64,000 nt of DNA, from NCBI RefSeq assembly GCF_029278605.1, contig NZ_CP119572.1, positions 2,294,001 through 2,358,000 on the forward strand, given 5' to 3'. This stretch comes from Cupriavidus sp. WKF15. GTDB taxonomy: Bacteria > Pseudomonadota > Gammaproteobacteria > Burkholderiales > Burkholderiaceae. A program made the position numbers and the translations under genes. The notes beneath the pieces were generated by a model. That model saw nothing but the letters and a program-made list of their open reading frames with translations. It had not been told where the DNA came from and ran no database searches. Each line of letters opens with the position of its first letter. Within the stretch, counting starts at the first letter, position 1. This document shows, piece after piece, positions 46,430-56,269 of this stretch.

Positions 46430-47506
46430 ATGAGCAGCAACGTATCGCATTTCGAAGGCACGCGCCCCGTGGCGGACCAGCAGCGTTTCGATATCGCCGC
46501 GCTGGAAGCCTGGATGCGCCAGCATGTGGAAGGCTTTGCCGGCCCGCTGAGCGTGGAACAGTTCAAGGGCGGCCAGTCCAACCCGACCTTCAAGCTGGTC
46601 ACCCCGGGCCAGACCTACGTGATGCGCGCCAAGCCCGGCCCCAAGAGCAAGCTGCTGCCGTCGGCCCACGCGATCGAGCGCGAATACCGCGTGATGGCCG
46701 CGCTGGCCGGCACCGACGTGCCGGTGGCGAAGATGTATGCGCTGTGCGAGGACGAATCGGTGATCGGCCGCGCCTTCTACATCATGGAATTCGTCAGCGG
46801 CCGCGTGCTGTGGGACCAGTCGCTGCCGGACATGACCCCGGCCGAACGCGCCGCCATCTACGACGAGATGAACCGCGTCATCGCCGCCATGCACAGCGTC
46901 GACTACCAGGCCATCGGCCTGGGCGACTACGGCAAGCCCGGCAACTACTTCCAGCGCCAGATCGAACGCTGGAGCAAGCAGTACAAGCTGTCTGAGACCG
47001 AATCCATCCCGGCCATGGATGCGCTGATGGACTGGCTGCCGCAGCATATCCCGCAGGAAGACGCCGACCTCACCTGCATCGTCCACGGCGACTACCGTCT
47101 CGACAACCTGATGTTCCACCCGACCGAGCCGCGCGTACTGGCCGTGCTCGACTGGGAACTGTCGACGCTGGGTCACCCGATGGCCGACTTCGGCTACCAC
47201 TGCATGAGCTGGCATATCGCGCCGGGCCAGTTCCGCGGCATCGCGGGCCTGGACCATGCCGCGCTGGGCATCCCCGACGAGGCGACCTATCGCCGTCTGT
47301 ACGAGCAGCGCACCGGCCGCCCCATTACCGGCGACTGGAACTTCTACCTCGCCTTCAGCATGTTCCGCATCGCCGGTATCCTGCAGGGCATCATGAAGCG
47401 CGTGGTCGACGGCACCGCGTCCTCGGCCCAGGCACTCGACGCCGGCAAGCGTGCGCGCCCGATGGCGGAGATGGGCTGGGAATACGCGAAGAAGGCGAAG
47501 CAGTAA
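46430..47506 (+). CDS. Phosphotransferase family protein (ACAD10/11 kinase-domain type)
   Basis: The 358-residue protein has the aminoglycoside-phosphotransferase kinase fold: FKGGQSNPTFKLVTPGQTYV, the lysine in MRAKPGPKSKLLPSAH, the catalytic HGDYRLDNLMFHP and the metal DWELSTLGHPMADFGY. Mammalian ACAD10/11 and bacterial relatives phosphorylate 4-hydroxyacyl-CoAs so that an acyl-CoA dehydrogenase domain can eliminate phosphate. An acyl-CoA dehydrogenase gene is encoded about 6 kb away in the window; a functional link is inferred. The GGAG at 46421 supports the start. Confidence 0.92.
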   Translation: MSSNVSHFEGTRPVADQQRFDIAALEAWMRQHVEGFAGPLSVEQFKGGQSNPTFKLVTPGQTYVMRAKPGPKSKLLPSAHAIEREYRVMAALAGTDVPVAKMYALCEDESVIGRAFYIMEFVSGRVLWDQSLPDMTPAERAAIYDEMNRVIAAMHSVDYQAIGLGDYGKPGNYFQRQIERWSKQYKLSETESIPAMDALMDWLPQHIPQEDADLTCIVHGDYRLDNLMFHPTEPRVLAVLDWELSTLGHPMADFGYHCMSWHIAPGQFRGIAGLDHAALGIPDEATYRRLYEQRTGRPITGDWNFYLAFSMFRIAGILQGIMKRVVDGTASSAQALDAGKRARPMAEMGWEYAKKAKQ

Positions 47507-47556
47507 GCTATGACCGGCGGACCCTAGGAAGTCCGCCACCTGCATTAGGTCATCAG

Positions 47557-47584
47557 ACAACAGCGCGCCACGGCGCGCTGTTGT
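47557..47584 (+). terminator. Hairpin terminator after the phosphotransferase gene
   Basis: The 13-bp arms 47557-47569 and 47572-47584 are perfectly complementary and followed by GTTTCC. Confidence 0.8.
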
Positions 47585-47697
47585 GTTTCCGGCCCGTAAC
47601 CTTGGTATTTTCCCGGTGTCGAAATCGCGCAAAGCCGTCTACTATGCAACCCATGTTGTATGACGACTGATAATTAGGCGATTCCCGGAGACATTGT

Positions 47698-48699
47698 ATG
47701 ACCTCTCGTCGCATTTTCCTGCAGCAGGCATCCAGCCTGGCCGCGCTGGGCGCCCTGGGAGGTGCATCCGTGGCGTTGCCGCGCCTCGCCCGCGCAGCCG
47801 ATGCGTGGCCCAACCGCCCGATCCGGCTGATCGTGCCCTATCCCGCCGGCGGCTCGTCGGACATCATCGCGCGCATGATCAGCAAGCAGCTCGGCGAGGC
47901 CCTCGGCCAGCCCATCGTGGTCGACAACCGCCCCGGCGCGAACGGCAATATCGGCGCGGCCATGGCCGCGCAGGCCGGCCCGGACAACCACACGCTGCTG
48001 CTGTGCGACGTGGGCGCGCTGGCCATCAGCCCGTCCGTCTATACGAAGCTCACCTTCAATCCGGCCAAGGACCTGAAGGGCGTGGCGATGCTCGCCTACT
48101 CGCCGCACCTGTTGGTCGTGCATCCGTCAGTCAAGGTGTCCAGCCTGAAGGAGCTGGTCGAGCTGTCCCAAAAGACGCAACTGAACTTCGCCGTCACGGC
48201 CATCGGCAGCGCACCGCACCTGGCCGGCGTGGCGGTGGCCCAGGCAACCGGCGCGAAGTGGCAGTACGTGCCCTACAAGGGCGGTTCGCAGGCGATTGCC
48301 GATACCGTCGGCGGCACGGCACAGGTACTGATGAATGGCATGCTGGCCACGCTGCCGCAGGTGCAAGCCGGCAAGCTCAAGCTGATCGCGGTGTCCAAGC
48401 GCACGCGCATGCCGCTGGTGGGCCAGACGCCGACCATCGCCGAACAGGGCGTGCCTGGCTTCGAATCGGGCACCTGGCAAGGCGTGATGGCGCCGGCCGG
48501 CATGCCCGACGCCATCGTGGCGCGCGTCAATGCCGAGCTGGTCCGCATCATCCGCTCGCCCGATATCCGCGCGCAGCTCGCCGGACAGGGTGCGGAAGTG
48601 GTGACCATGACGCCAGCGGAAACCAGCCGCTTCTACCAGACCGAGGAAGCGCGCTGGGCCAAGGTGGTCAAGGTTGCGGGCGTGAAGCTGGACGCCTGA
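47698..48699 (+). CDS. Bug/TctC-type solute-binding protein with Tat-like signal
   Basis: The 333-residue protein begins MTSRRIFLQQASSLAALGAL, a twin-arginine signal (SRRIFL), unlike the Sec-type signals of the other two Bug proteins in this window. Bug motifs are VPYPAGGSSDIIARMISK, VVDNRPGANGNIGAAM and WQYVPYKGGSQAIADT. It stands alone between terminators, so its ligand and transporter cannot be inferred. Confidence 0.93.
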   Translation: MTSRRIFLQQASSLAALGALGGASVALPRLARAADAWPNRPIRLIVPYPAGGSSDIIARMISKQLGEALGQPIVVDNRPGANGNIGAAMAAQAGPDNHTLLLCDVGALAISPSVYTKLTFNPAKDLKGVAMLAYSPHLLVVHPSVKVSSLKELVELSQKTQLNFAVTAIGSAPHLAGVAVAQATGAKWQYVPYKGGSQAIADTVGGTAQVLMNGMLATLPQVQAGKLKLIAVSKRTRMPLVGQTPTIAEQGVPGFESGTWQGVMAPAGMPDAIVARVNAELVRIIRSPDIRAQLAGQGAEVVTMTPAETSRFYQTEEARWAKVVKVAGVKLDA

Positions 48700-48739
48700 G
48701 GGCGCCAGCGCGTTGAAGAAAGCCTGATAGAAATCAAGA

Positions 48740-48764
48740 AAGGCGGGACCATGGATCCCGCCTT
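48740..48764. terminator. Terminator between the Bug and gamma-glutamyltransferase genes
   Basis: Nine-bp arms (48740-48748 and 48756-48764) with A- and T-rich flanks serve the convergent genes. Confidence 0.8.
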
Positions 48765-48781
48765 CTTTATGCCTCGGGCGC

Positions 48782-50665
48782 TCAGTCCCCGAGCGCCACC
48801 CCTTCGCGCCTCGGATCGGCACCGCCCGCCCAGACCTGTCGGCCGTCTGCACGCTGCCGGCGCATGATGGCCTGCGTGCCGCTGGTCATCTCGATTTCCG
48901 CCACCTGGTGGCCACGCTGCTTCAGGGCGTCGGCCAGCGCTGGCGTGACCAGTCCCTTCTCCAGCTCGGTTGGCCCGTTGCGGCTGCCGAAGTTGGCCAT
49001 GCCGATGGCCGCCTGCACGTCCATGTTCCAGTCCAGCAGGCCCACCAGCGTCTTGGAGACGTACTCGATGATCTGCGAGCCGCCGGGCGAGCCCACCGTG
49101 CCCAGGAACTTGCCGCTTGCCCGGTCGAACACCAGTGTCGGCGCCATGGACGAGCGCGGGCGCTTGCCCGGTTCCACGCGGTTGGCCACGGCCTTGCCGT
49201 TCTCGCTCGGCACGAACGAGAAATCGGTGAGCTGGTTGTTCAGCATGAAGCCACGCACCATCAGGTGCGACCCGAAATAGGATTCGACCGAGGTGGTCAT
49301 GGAAATGGCACCGCCCGCGCTATCCACCGCGACGATCTGGGATGTCGAGATGCGCGGCGGCGAGCGGTCCGGCGCGAACGCCACCGCGGTGCCGGGCGGC
49401 ACACCAGGCTGGGCCTTGCCCATGCTCTTGTCGCCGATCAGCGACGCACGCTGCTCCAGGTAGGCCGGGTTGACCAGGCCAGCAATATCGACCTGCACGA
49501 AGTCCGGGTCCGCCACGTAGAGGCCACGGTCGGCATAGGCCAGCCGGTCGGCCTCGGCAATCGCATGAACCGCGTCAGGATTGGCCTCCATCACGGCCGG
49601 CGTGCTCACCGCAGCCGGCTTGAGCGTTGCCAGCGCGTATGCCGGGTTGCGGGTTTCAAGCGCCTGCAGCGTGCCCAGGATCTGCGCCAGCGCAATCCCG
49701 CCCGACGATGGCGGCGGCATGCCGCAGATTTTCCAGCGCTTGTAGTCGGTGCAGACCGGCACACGCAGCTTGGCCCGGTAGCTCGCCAGATCACGCGTGG
49801 ACAGGCTACCCCGGTTGGAACTGCCGTTGACCTTCGCGGCGATGTCGCGCGCGATCGGGCCGGTGTACAGCGCGTTGGCGCCGCCCGAGGCAATGGTGCG
49901 GAGCGTCTGCGCAAGCTGCGGGTTCTTCAGGATCGTGCCGGCCGGCTTGGGCTTGCCCTGCGCATCGAGGAAATACGCAGCCATTTCCGGAGAGTTCGCC
50001 AGGAACTGGTCGGTGGCCACCTGTGCATAGAGGCGCGGAGAGATTGGGAAGCCCTTTTCCGACAGCGAGATCGCGCTCTGGAACAACTGGGCCCACTTGA
50101 GCTTGCCGTGCTCACGGTGTGCCAATTCCAAGGCACGCAGTATGCCCGGCGCGCCCACCGAGCGCCCGCCGATCTGTGCCTCGCTGAACTCCATCGGCTT
50201 GCCGTCAGGCCGCTGGAACAGGTTCTCGGTAGCGCCTGCAGGCGCGGTCTCGCGGCCGTCGAAGGCCTGCACGCGCTTGCCGTCCCAGTACAGGATGAAG
50301 CCACCGCCGCCGATCCCCGAGGCCTGCGGCTCCACCAGCGTCAGCACCGCCTGCATGGCGATGGCGGCGTCGATGGCCGAGCCGCCCTGGCGCAGCACGT
50401 CGCGTCCGGCTTCGGTGGCGAGCGGGTTGGCCGCCGCGGCCATGAATCGCTGAGCGTAGACCGTCGACATGTCGGTGCGGTAGCCCGACGCAATCTCCGG
50501 TGCGGGTGGCAGCGTTGCCGTGGCGGGAGGAGGTGCCGCGGGCGCGACCGTGGCAGCGGGCTCCGCAGGGGCGCCGCCCTGCGTGCCGCAGGCAGCCATA
50601 AGCGCCGAAAGCGCAACAACCATCGAACCGCGCCACGCCGATCTCGATGCAAGCAGGTGAGCCAT
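48782..50665 (-). CDS. ggt: Gamma-glutamyltransferase, lipoprotein form
   Basis: The enzyme transfers or hydrolyses the gamma-glutamyl group of glutathione. The 627-residue precursor has a lipobox LSALMAACG (Cys near residue 27), so it should be membrane-anchored in the periplasm. It holds the Ntn-hydrolase pattern: AIDAAIAMQAVLTLVEPQ, SGIGGGGFILYW, the autocleavage threonine in RISTSQIVAVDS and the LNNQLTDFSFVP and GGSQIIEYV substrate-site loops. The usual TTH at the cleavage point is TSQ here. Start at MAHLLASRS (50665); the longer open frame is unsupported. Confidence 0.93.
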   Translation of the reverse strand: MAHLLASRSAWRGSMVVALSALMAACGTQGGAPAEPAATVAPAAPPPATATLPPAPEIASGYRTDMSTVYAQRFMAAAANPLATEAGRDVLRQGGSAIDAAIAMQAVLTLVEPQASGIGGGGFILYWDGKRVQAFDGRETAPAGATENLFQRPDGKPMEFSEAQIGGRSVGAPGILRALELAHREHGKLKWAQLFQSAISLSEKGFPISPRLYAQVATDQFLANSPEMAAYFLDAQGKPKPAGTILKNPQLAQTLRTIASGGANALYTGPIARDIAAKVNGSSNRGSLSTRDLASYRAKLRVPVCTDYKRWKICGMPPPSSGGIALAQILGTLQALETRNPAYALATLKPAAVSTPAVMEANPDAVHAIAEADRLAYADRGLYVADPDFVQVDIAGLVNPAYLEQRASLIGDKSMGKAQPGVPPGTAVAFAPDRSPPRISTSQIVAVDSAGGAISMTTSVESYFGSHLMVRGFMLNNQLTDFSFVPSENGKAVANRVEPGKRPRSSMAPTLVFDRASGKFLGTVGSPGGSQIIEYVSKTLVGLLDWNMDVQAAIGMANFGSRNGPTELEKGLVTPALADALKQRGHQVAEIEMTSGTQAIMRRQRADGRQVWAGGADPRREGVALGD

Positions 50666-50789
50666 GGATATCTCCGCCAGGAACGATGTGCCGATTGTAG
50701 TGGCCGCAGGCGCACGGCGGTGTCGGACAAAACCCGACAAGCTTCCACCGGCTTAAGCCGGCGGAGCATGGCGAAGTGGCTAAGGCGAC

Positions 50790-51950
50790 TCAGCGCGTCG
50801 TGAACGACCAGCCCAGATTAACCGTCTGCCCGCCCAGCTTGCCGCTCACGGCAACCTTGTAGCGCTGGCCGCTCACCAGCGGCGCGAGCGGCGTGCAGAT
50901 CGCCAGTCCGCTCGCGGCGCCGGACAGGCCTGACGAACGGCTGTCCACCTTCAGGCAGTCGACATTGCGGCCCTGCGCGTCGGTGATGGTGAAGCTGTCG
51001 GCATCGAACTGCAGCGAGGTGTTGATCGCCTGCAGCGATACTGGATAGCCCATGGTCTTGCCGTCGTAGCCGGGCGCGGGATTGGGGCTTTCCGAGTTGA
51101 CCCAGCTGGCCGGCACATCGGCCTGCCCGTCAAACGGATACGCGACCATCTGGTTGTCGGTGCCGCCTTTCGATGCATCGGCGAGATCGACCGTCTGGTA
51201 ATAGTAGGCGGCGGTGCCGCTGCCATTGGGGCCCACGCTCTCGGCATAGCCACTGCCCGCGGACCCGTAGCTGCCCAGCAGCGCGGCGCGGTGGAATGGC
51301 GCGTTGATGAGGTCCGACACGAGCGCATCCTTAGGCGACAGGGAAAGCTGCGCGTTGGCCACCGACGTCCACTTGTTTGCCCCCGCCACCACTTCCGCGT
51401 CGGCATTGGTCGGGTACGCGGCCTGGATCCGGGCATCAGGCGTGGCGCCGGTGTAGCCGGGCTTGCCCGCTACTTCGTCGTGGGTCAGCGTCTGGTTCGC
51501 CAGCATGTAGGCCGTGTGGTTCTGCGCGACGTTGTTGAGCGCATCGCGAGCCGCCAGCGGCGGCAGGCCCACCTGCTCGCGCCGGTAGTTGGCGTAGCAC
51601 AGGCCCGCACTGCGCGCGTCGTCGAGCACGCGATAGTTGCTGACAGCACTGCCCAGCGCGGGCAGCAGCGTCACGCCGCCACCGGCCGGGGCAGCGGGCC
51701 TCGTGCCGCTGACCGTGTAGCACCCGCCAGCGGTCACCGGCGTCGACCCCGCCTGGGTCGCGCTGCTCTGCCCCGATGGCTGCGTGCTGCCCCCTGCCGG
51801 CGTGCCATTGCCGCCCCCATCACCTCCACCACCACAAGCAGCGAGTGCCGACAACAGCACCATCCCGCCGAGCGTTCTCAGGCGCACGGTGACGGCGCGG
51901 GCAACAGGAAAAATGGATGTGTTTTCAGCAGGCAAGCGTTTCCCGTTCAT
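50790..51950 (-). CDS. CAP-domain (SCP/PR-1-like) lipoprotein
   Basis: The 386-residue precursor has a lipobox LSALAAC followed by a Gly/Ser/Thr-rich linker and a CAP domain with DALNNVAQNHTAYMLANQTL, THDEVAGKPGYTGATP and SDLINAPFHRAALLG, then an Ig-like C-terminal domain (about 110 residues) ending GWSFTTR. The CAP histidines and acidic residues are present. Bacterial CAP lipoproteins are secreted or surface proteins of mostly unknown role. It lies 124 bases downstream of ggt in the minus-strand direction order (CAP gene first). Confidence 0.88.
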   Translation of the reverse strand: MNGKRLPAENTSIFPVARAVTVRLRTLGGMVLLSALAACGGGGDGGGNGTPAGGSTQPSGQSSATQAGSTPVTAGGCYTVSGTRPAAPAGGGVTLLPALGSAVSNYRVLDDARSAGLCYANYRREQVGLPPLAARDALNNVAQNHTAYMLANQTLTHDEVAGKPGYTGATPDARIQAAYPTNADAEVVAGANKWTSVANAQLSLSPKDALVSDLINAPFHRAALLGSYGSAGSGYAESVGPNGSGTAAYYYQTVDLADASKGGTDNQMVAYPFDGQADVPASWVNSESPNPAPGYDGKTMGYPVSLQAINTSLQFDADSFTITDAQGRNVDCLKVDSRSSGLSGAASGLAICTPLAPLVSGQRYKVAVSGKLGGQTVNLGWSFTTR

Positions 51951-52160
51951 CGATCTGGAGGGTCGTGGTTCTGATGGAGAAACTGCCCGTGGCAGCCCGG
52001 CATGGCGGGCGCAGCAGGACATCACCGGAACGCAGGCGCGGGCTTGCGCGGTGACGCCGGGGGCAGGCGTGAACCGACGATGGTAGGCAGGGGGTATGCG
52101 AGCGTCCAGCCTGCTAACAATGGCTTACGTGTGACCCGCGCGCGCTGCACCAGCGCGGTG

Positions 52161-53108
52161 TCAGGCCGCTGGCGCGGATTCCGGCGTGCCGCCGCTGAGC
52201 GAGGACATCACGGCCATGAGCTGCTCGCGCAGCCACCGGTTGGCGCCGTCGTTCTCACCGCCGGCATGCCAGTAGAGATGTAGCTCGAGCGACGGAACCT
52301 TGAACGGCAGCGACAGGATGCGGTTGGCATAGGGTTCGTTGGCAATGCGCGCGTAGCGCAGCGGCAGCGTGGCCAGCAGGTCCGTGCAGCTGACCACACG
52401 GCACGCTGCCGCGTAGTGCTGGCAGCGCAGCCGTACCCGGCGCGTGAGCCCCATGCGGTGCAGCGCCTGGTCTTCGAGCCCGGCGCCACGCCGCCGCGAG
52501 GACACATGCACGTGCTCGGCAGCCAGGTAGCGCTCCAGCGTCAACTCCTTCTTCACCAGCGGATGGTCGCGGCGCGCCAGCACGACCATCGGGTCCGCCA
52601 TGAACGGGGCGTGATGGATCGCCGGCGAGACCGGCAGCAGGATGTCGATGGCGGTGTCGATGGTCCCGGCCAGCAGCTCCGATTCCATCTCGCGCCGGTC
52701 AAAGCGGATTGCGGCGATCTCGACGTGCGGTGCCGCCGCGGTCACGCGCGCCATCAACGGCGGCAGCAGCGTGGATTCGAGCGCGTCGCGCATGCCGATG
52801 GTGAAGCGGCGCACCGTGTTGGTCGGATCGAAATGCGGCGTGTCCTGCAGCGTGCGCGCAAAGGACTGCAGCGCCGCGCGGACCTCCGAGGCCAGCGAAC
52901 GCGCCAGCGGCGTCGGCGCCATGCCCTGCCCGCGCCGCTCGAACAGCGGGTCGTCGAACAGGCCGCGCAAACGCCCCAGCGCATGGCTCACGGCCGGCTG
53001 CGTCAGGTTGAGCTGGCGCGCCGCCGCGGTGATGCTGCCTTCGCTGTAGATGGCGTCGAACACCACGAAGAGATTGAGGTCGATGCGGGATAGCTGCATG
53101 GTTTGCAT
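52161..53108 (-). CDS. LysR-family transcriptional regulator
   Basis: The 315-residue protein starts MQTMQLSRIDLNLFVVFDAI and has the winged helix AARQLNLTQPAVSHALGRL and a LysR effector domain. The form DLNLFVVFDAI with LTQPAVSHALGRLR is the PcpR/NodD-like branch that often regulates aromatic or acyl-CoA catabolism. It is divergent from the acyl-CoA dehydrogenase gene, 177 bases apart, which it probably controls. Confidence 0.93.
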   Translation of the reverse strand: MQTMQLSRIDLNLFVVFDAIYSEGSITAAARQLNLTQPAVSHALGRLRGLFDDPLFERRGQGMAPTPLARSLASEVRAALQSFARTLQDTPHFDPTNTVRRFTIGMRDALESTLLPPLMARVTAAAPHVEIAAIRFDRREMESELLAGTIDTAIDILLPVSPAIHHAPFMADPMVVLARRDHPLVKKELTLERYLAAEHVHVSSRRRGAGLEDQALHRMGLTRRVRLRCQHYAAACRVVSCTDLLATLPLRYARIANEPYANRILSLPFKVPSLELHLYWHAGGENDGANRWLREQLMAVMSSLSGGTPESAPAA

Positions 53109-53285
53109 TCTGGCACGGAATGCAGGACATTGATACTGGCAAATCCAGAAAATTCATTTTTGTTATTACCAAGTTTCGGATACAGTGCATTCCATCGGCC
53201 TATGCCACCGTACGCCGCTGACTGACCGTACCAAAACCGAGTCGCCGGAACCCCGGCGCGCCACAACTGGTTACGAGGAGACCCC

Positions 53286-54548
53286 ATGCAATTCGAGTAC
53301 ACGCCGAAGGTCAAGGAAATGCAGGCCAAGCTGCTGGCCTTCTTCGACCAGTACATCTACCCGAACGAAAAGCGCTTCTACGAGGAGATCAACGCCAATC
53401 GCCAGGCCGGCAACGCCTGGGTGCCGAGCAAGCTGATCGAGGAACTGAAGCCCAAGGCACGCGAAGCCGGCCTGTGGAACCTGTTCCTGCCGCGCTCGCC
53501 GCGCGCGCCGCAAGGCCTGTCGAATCTCGAATACGCGACCCTGTGCGAGATCATGGGCCGGGTGCCCTGGTCGGCCGAGGTCTTCAACTGCGCCGCGCCG
53601 GACACCGGCAATATGGAAACCCTCGAGCGCTACGCATCCGAGGAACTGAAGGATCAGTGGCTGGAGCCGCTGCTCGCCGGCGAGATCCGCTCCGCCTTCC
53701 TGATGACCGAGCCGGCAGTCGCTTCGTCCGACGCGACCAACATCGAATGCCGCATCGAGCGCGACGGCGACCACTACGTGATCAACGGCACCAAGTGGTG
53801 GTCGTCGGGTGCCGGCGATCCGCGCTGCAAGGTCTACATCGTGATGGGCAAGACCGATCCGAACGCGGGCCGCCATGAGCAGCAGTCGATGGTCGTGGTG
53901 CCGGCCGACACGCCGGGCATCACCATCAAGCGCTTCCTGCCGGTGTTCGGCTATGACGACGCGCCGCACGGCCACATGGAGATCGAGCTCAAGAACGTGC
54001 GTGTGCCGGTTTCGAACATCCTGCTCGGCGAAGGCCGCGGCTTCGAGATCGCGCAGGGCCGCCTCGGCCCGGGCCGTATCCACCACTGCATGCGCAGCAT
54101 CGGCGTGGCCGAGCGCGCGCTGGAGCTGATGTGCAAGCGCAGCCTCGAACGCGTGGCCTTCGGCAAGCAGATCGCCCGCCAGGGCGTCACGCAGGAGCGC
54201 ATCGCCGAAGCCCGCTGCGAAATCGAGATGGCTCGCCTGCTGACGCTCAAGGCCGCCTACATGATGGACACCGTGGGCAACAAGGTGGCCAAGGCCGAGA
54301 TCGCGATGATCAAGGTGGTGGCCCCGAACGTGGCGCTGAAGGTGATCGACTGGGCCATCCAGGTGCATGGCGCGGCTGGCGTGTCGAGCGATTTCCCGCT
54401 GGCCAACTGGTGGGCACACCAGCGCACGCTGCGCCTCGCGGATGGTCCGGACGAGGTGCACCGCAACGCCATCGCCAAGCTGGAACTGGCCAAGCACATG
54501 GGCCTGGACCCGAAGGAAGTCAAGATGCCGGTGGCACGCGGCTTCTGA
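53286..54548 (+). CDS. Acyl-CoA dehydrogenase
   Basis: The 420-residue flavoprotein oxidises acyl-CoA to 2-enoyl-CoA. It shows [77 protein letters not shown] and the C-terminal [20 protein letters not shown]. The long N-terminal helix region and the [13 protein letters not shown] tail are typical of the ACAD10/11-type group, which fits the phosphotransferase gene at 46430. AGGAG precedes the ATG. It is followed by a strong terminator. Confidence 0.95.
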   Translation: MQFEYTPKVKEMQAKLLAFFDQYIYPNEKRFYEEINANRQAGNAWVPSKLIEELKPKAREAGLWNLFLPRSPRAPQGLSNLEYATLCEIMGRVPWSAEVFNCAAPDTGNMETLERYASEELKDQWLEPLLAGEIRSAFLMTEPAVASSDATNIECRIERDGDHYVINGTKWWSSGAGDPRCKVYIVMGKTDPNAGRHEQQSMVVVPADTPGITIKRFLPVFGYDDAPHGHMEIELKNVRVPVSNILLGEGRGFEIAQGRLGPGRIHHCMRSIGVAERALELMCKRSLERVAFGKQIARQGVTQERIAEARCEIEMARLLTLKAAYMMDTVGNKVAKAEIAMIKVVAPNVALKVIDWAIQVHGAAGVSSDFPLANWWAHQRTLRLADGPDEVHRNAIAKLELAKHMGLDPKEVKMPVARGF

Positions 54549-54593
54549 ACCCGCTCCCGGAACACCTGCGGGGCACCCCTGCCGGCAGTATGG

Positions 54594-54622
54594 AAACGCG
54601 CAGCCTCGCTGCGCGTTTTTTT
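54594..54622 (+). terminator. Rho-independent terminator after the acyl-CoA dehydrogenase gene
   Basis: Eleven-bp arms (54594-54604 and 54608-54618) with a CTC loop and a T7 run to 54622. Confidence 0.93.
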
Positions 54623-54687
54623 CTTCTGTGCTTAAATCGCCCGGCCTCCCCTCAGAACCCATTTCGCAGCCAGGAGTCTTCATTGCG

Positions 54688-55380
54688 ATGATCGACGTCT
54701 ATAGCTGGGCGACGCCCAATGGCCACAAAGTCCATATCATGCTCGAGGAGTGCGGCCTCGAGTACAAGGTCCACCCGGTCAACATCGGCGCGGGCGACCA
54801 GTTCGCCGAGGACTTCCTGAAAATCAGCCCGAACAACAAGATCCCCGCCATCGTCGATTCCGACGGCCCGGACGGCCAGCCGATCTCGCTGTTCGAGTCC
54901 GGCGCCATCCTGCTCTACCTGGCCGGCAAGACCGGCAAGTTCCTCCCGGAAGACGTGCGCGGCAAGTACGATGCGCTGCAATGGCTGATGTTCCAGATGG
55001 GCGGCGTCGGCCCGATGCTCGGCCAGGCGCACCATTTCCGCATTTACGCGCCCGAGAAGATCGAGTACGCCGTCAACCGCTACACCAACGAAGCAAAGCG
55101 CCTGTACGGCGTGATCGACACCCGGCTCTCGCGCCACGAATGGCTGGCCGGCGACCAGTACACGATTGCCGATATCGCCACCTTCCCGTGGCTGCGCAGC
55201 TGGCAGAACCAGGGTGTGGAACTCGACGATTATCCGAACCTCAAGCGCTGGTTCAACATCATCGCCGAACGACCGGCCGTCAAGCGCGGCGTGGAAGTCC
55301 TGGCCAGTGCGCGCAAGCCGCTGCAGGACGACAAGGCGCGCGAAATCCTGTTCGGCGCGACGCAGTACAAGCGTCACTGA
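54688..55380 (+). CDS. Glutathione S-transferase (YfcG/Ure2p-like)
   Basis: The 230-residue product has MIDVYSWATPNGHKVHIMLEE, NNKIPAIVDSDGPDG and SLFESGAILLYLAGKTG, then a helical domain with EWLAGDQYTIADIATFPWL. The Asn in TPNGHK and the interaction with glutathione disulfide are typical of YfcG/Nu-class transferases, which have disulfide-bond reductase activity. The ATG at 54688 follows AGGAG at some distance. Confidence 0.95.
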   Translation: MIDVYSWATPNGHKVHIMLEECGLEYKVHPVNIGAGDQFAEDFLKISPNNKIPAIVDSDGPDGQPISLFESGAILLYLAGKTGKFLPEDVRGKYDALQWLMFQMGGVGPMLGQAHHFRIYAPEKIEYAVNRYTNEAKRLYGVIDTRLSRHEWLAGDQYTIADIATFPWLRSWQNQGVELDDYPNLKRWFNIIAERPAVKRGVEVLASARKPLQDDKAREILFGATQYKRH

Positions 55381-55429
55381 CACCGGACGTCCCCGGGCAG
55401 CTTGCTTGCCGCCCAGGGACAGCCGCCGC

Positions 55430-56269
55430 TCAGGCGGGCAAGCACTCCGACCAGCTTCCATAGGGCGCGCGCCGCATCTCCACGACACCGGGCCGCGCGC
55501 CAGGCAACAGGCGTGCGGCACCGCAGGTATCCGGTACCGCGGCCTGCACCGGGCCACTGCAAAACAGCAACCCGGTAGCAGGCAGCAATGCTTCCAGGCT
55601 GTACGACTCATGCGGATCGGGCACGAACAAGGTCCCGGGCTGCGCGAAATTCAGATAAGTCTCCCCTCCCGTCCACGAACGTACGCCAAGCGCGCCACGG
55701 TGGCATAGCGCCCAGCGCAGGCCGCGGATCTGCAGACACTCCCCTTCCGGCAATTGCGCAAATCCGGCACGCATGCCAGGCGCGGGCTTCATGCCGCTGC
55801 CGGCGAACTCCTGCTCGCCGCTGACGACGTCGCGCAGCGTTGCCACGCATCCCAAGGCATTACGCGACAGCTCACCCTGCAACAAGGTGTCTTCGAACGA
55901 CATAGCGCCGTCGTAGGCGGAACTATCATCGGGCACGACGCGGACCAGGATGCTGTCGAGCGCCGACTGGACTTGCATCGGCATACCCGGCATCGGCGCA
56001 AGCATGTCGGCGCAGCCAATCGTCACGGCGTCGCGACCCGGCGCGGCGATGCGAATGCCCCCGCGCAGGCAAGCCCACCATTCGCCGCGCCTGGCCATGA
56101 AATCGCGCTGCGACTGGCCAGCCTGCAGGAAGACGTAGTCGCACGTGCTGCCCGGCCCCGCACAGGCCGGCAGCAAGCGGAAATGAAATCCGATATGAAG
56201 GTCCGCTGAAGCGGCGCGGCCGCGGCGGAAGGAACGCATTGGCGCGTCGAACAGCGAGTAGATCTGCAT
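55430..56269 (-). CDS. Tandem cupin-like protein without metal ligands
   Basis: I do not recognise a named family. The 279-residue soluble protein consists of two related halves: EWWACLRGGIRIAAPGRDAV, GCADMLAPMPGMPMQVQSAL in the first, and RWALCHRGALGVRSWTGGET, FVPDPHESYSLEALLPATGL in the second. The repeat of W-A-C/L-x-R-G and a Pro-rich turn suggests a bicupin. The cupin metal motifs HxH are missing from both halves. AGGGGAT precedes the ATG. It is divergent from an XRE regulator gene, 264 bases apart. Confidence 0.7.
   Translation of the reverse strand: MQIYSLFDAPMRSFRRGRAASADLHIGFHFRLLPACAGPGSTCDYVFLQAGQSQRDFMARRGEWWACLRGGIRIAAPGRDAVTIGCADMLAPMPGMPMQVQSALDSILVRVVPDDSSAYDGAMSFEDTLLQGELSRNALGCVATLRDVVSGEQEFAGSGMKPAPGMRAGFAQLPEGECLQIRGLRWALCHRGALGVRSWTGGETYLNFAQPGTLFVPDPHESYSLEALLPATGLLFCSGPVQAAVPDTCGAARLLPGARPGVVEMRRAPYGSWSECLPA

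Noticed and set aside
47694..48716. 340-codon open frame overlapping the Bug gene at 47698
   Set aside because: It reads the same DNA one frame away from a Bug protein with a Tat signal and all family motifs. Its composition is Arg/Gly/Ala-rich without motifs.
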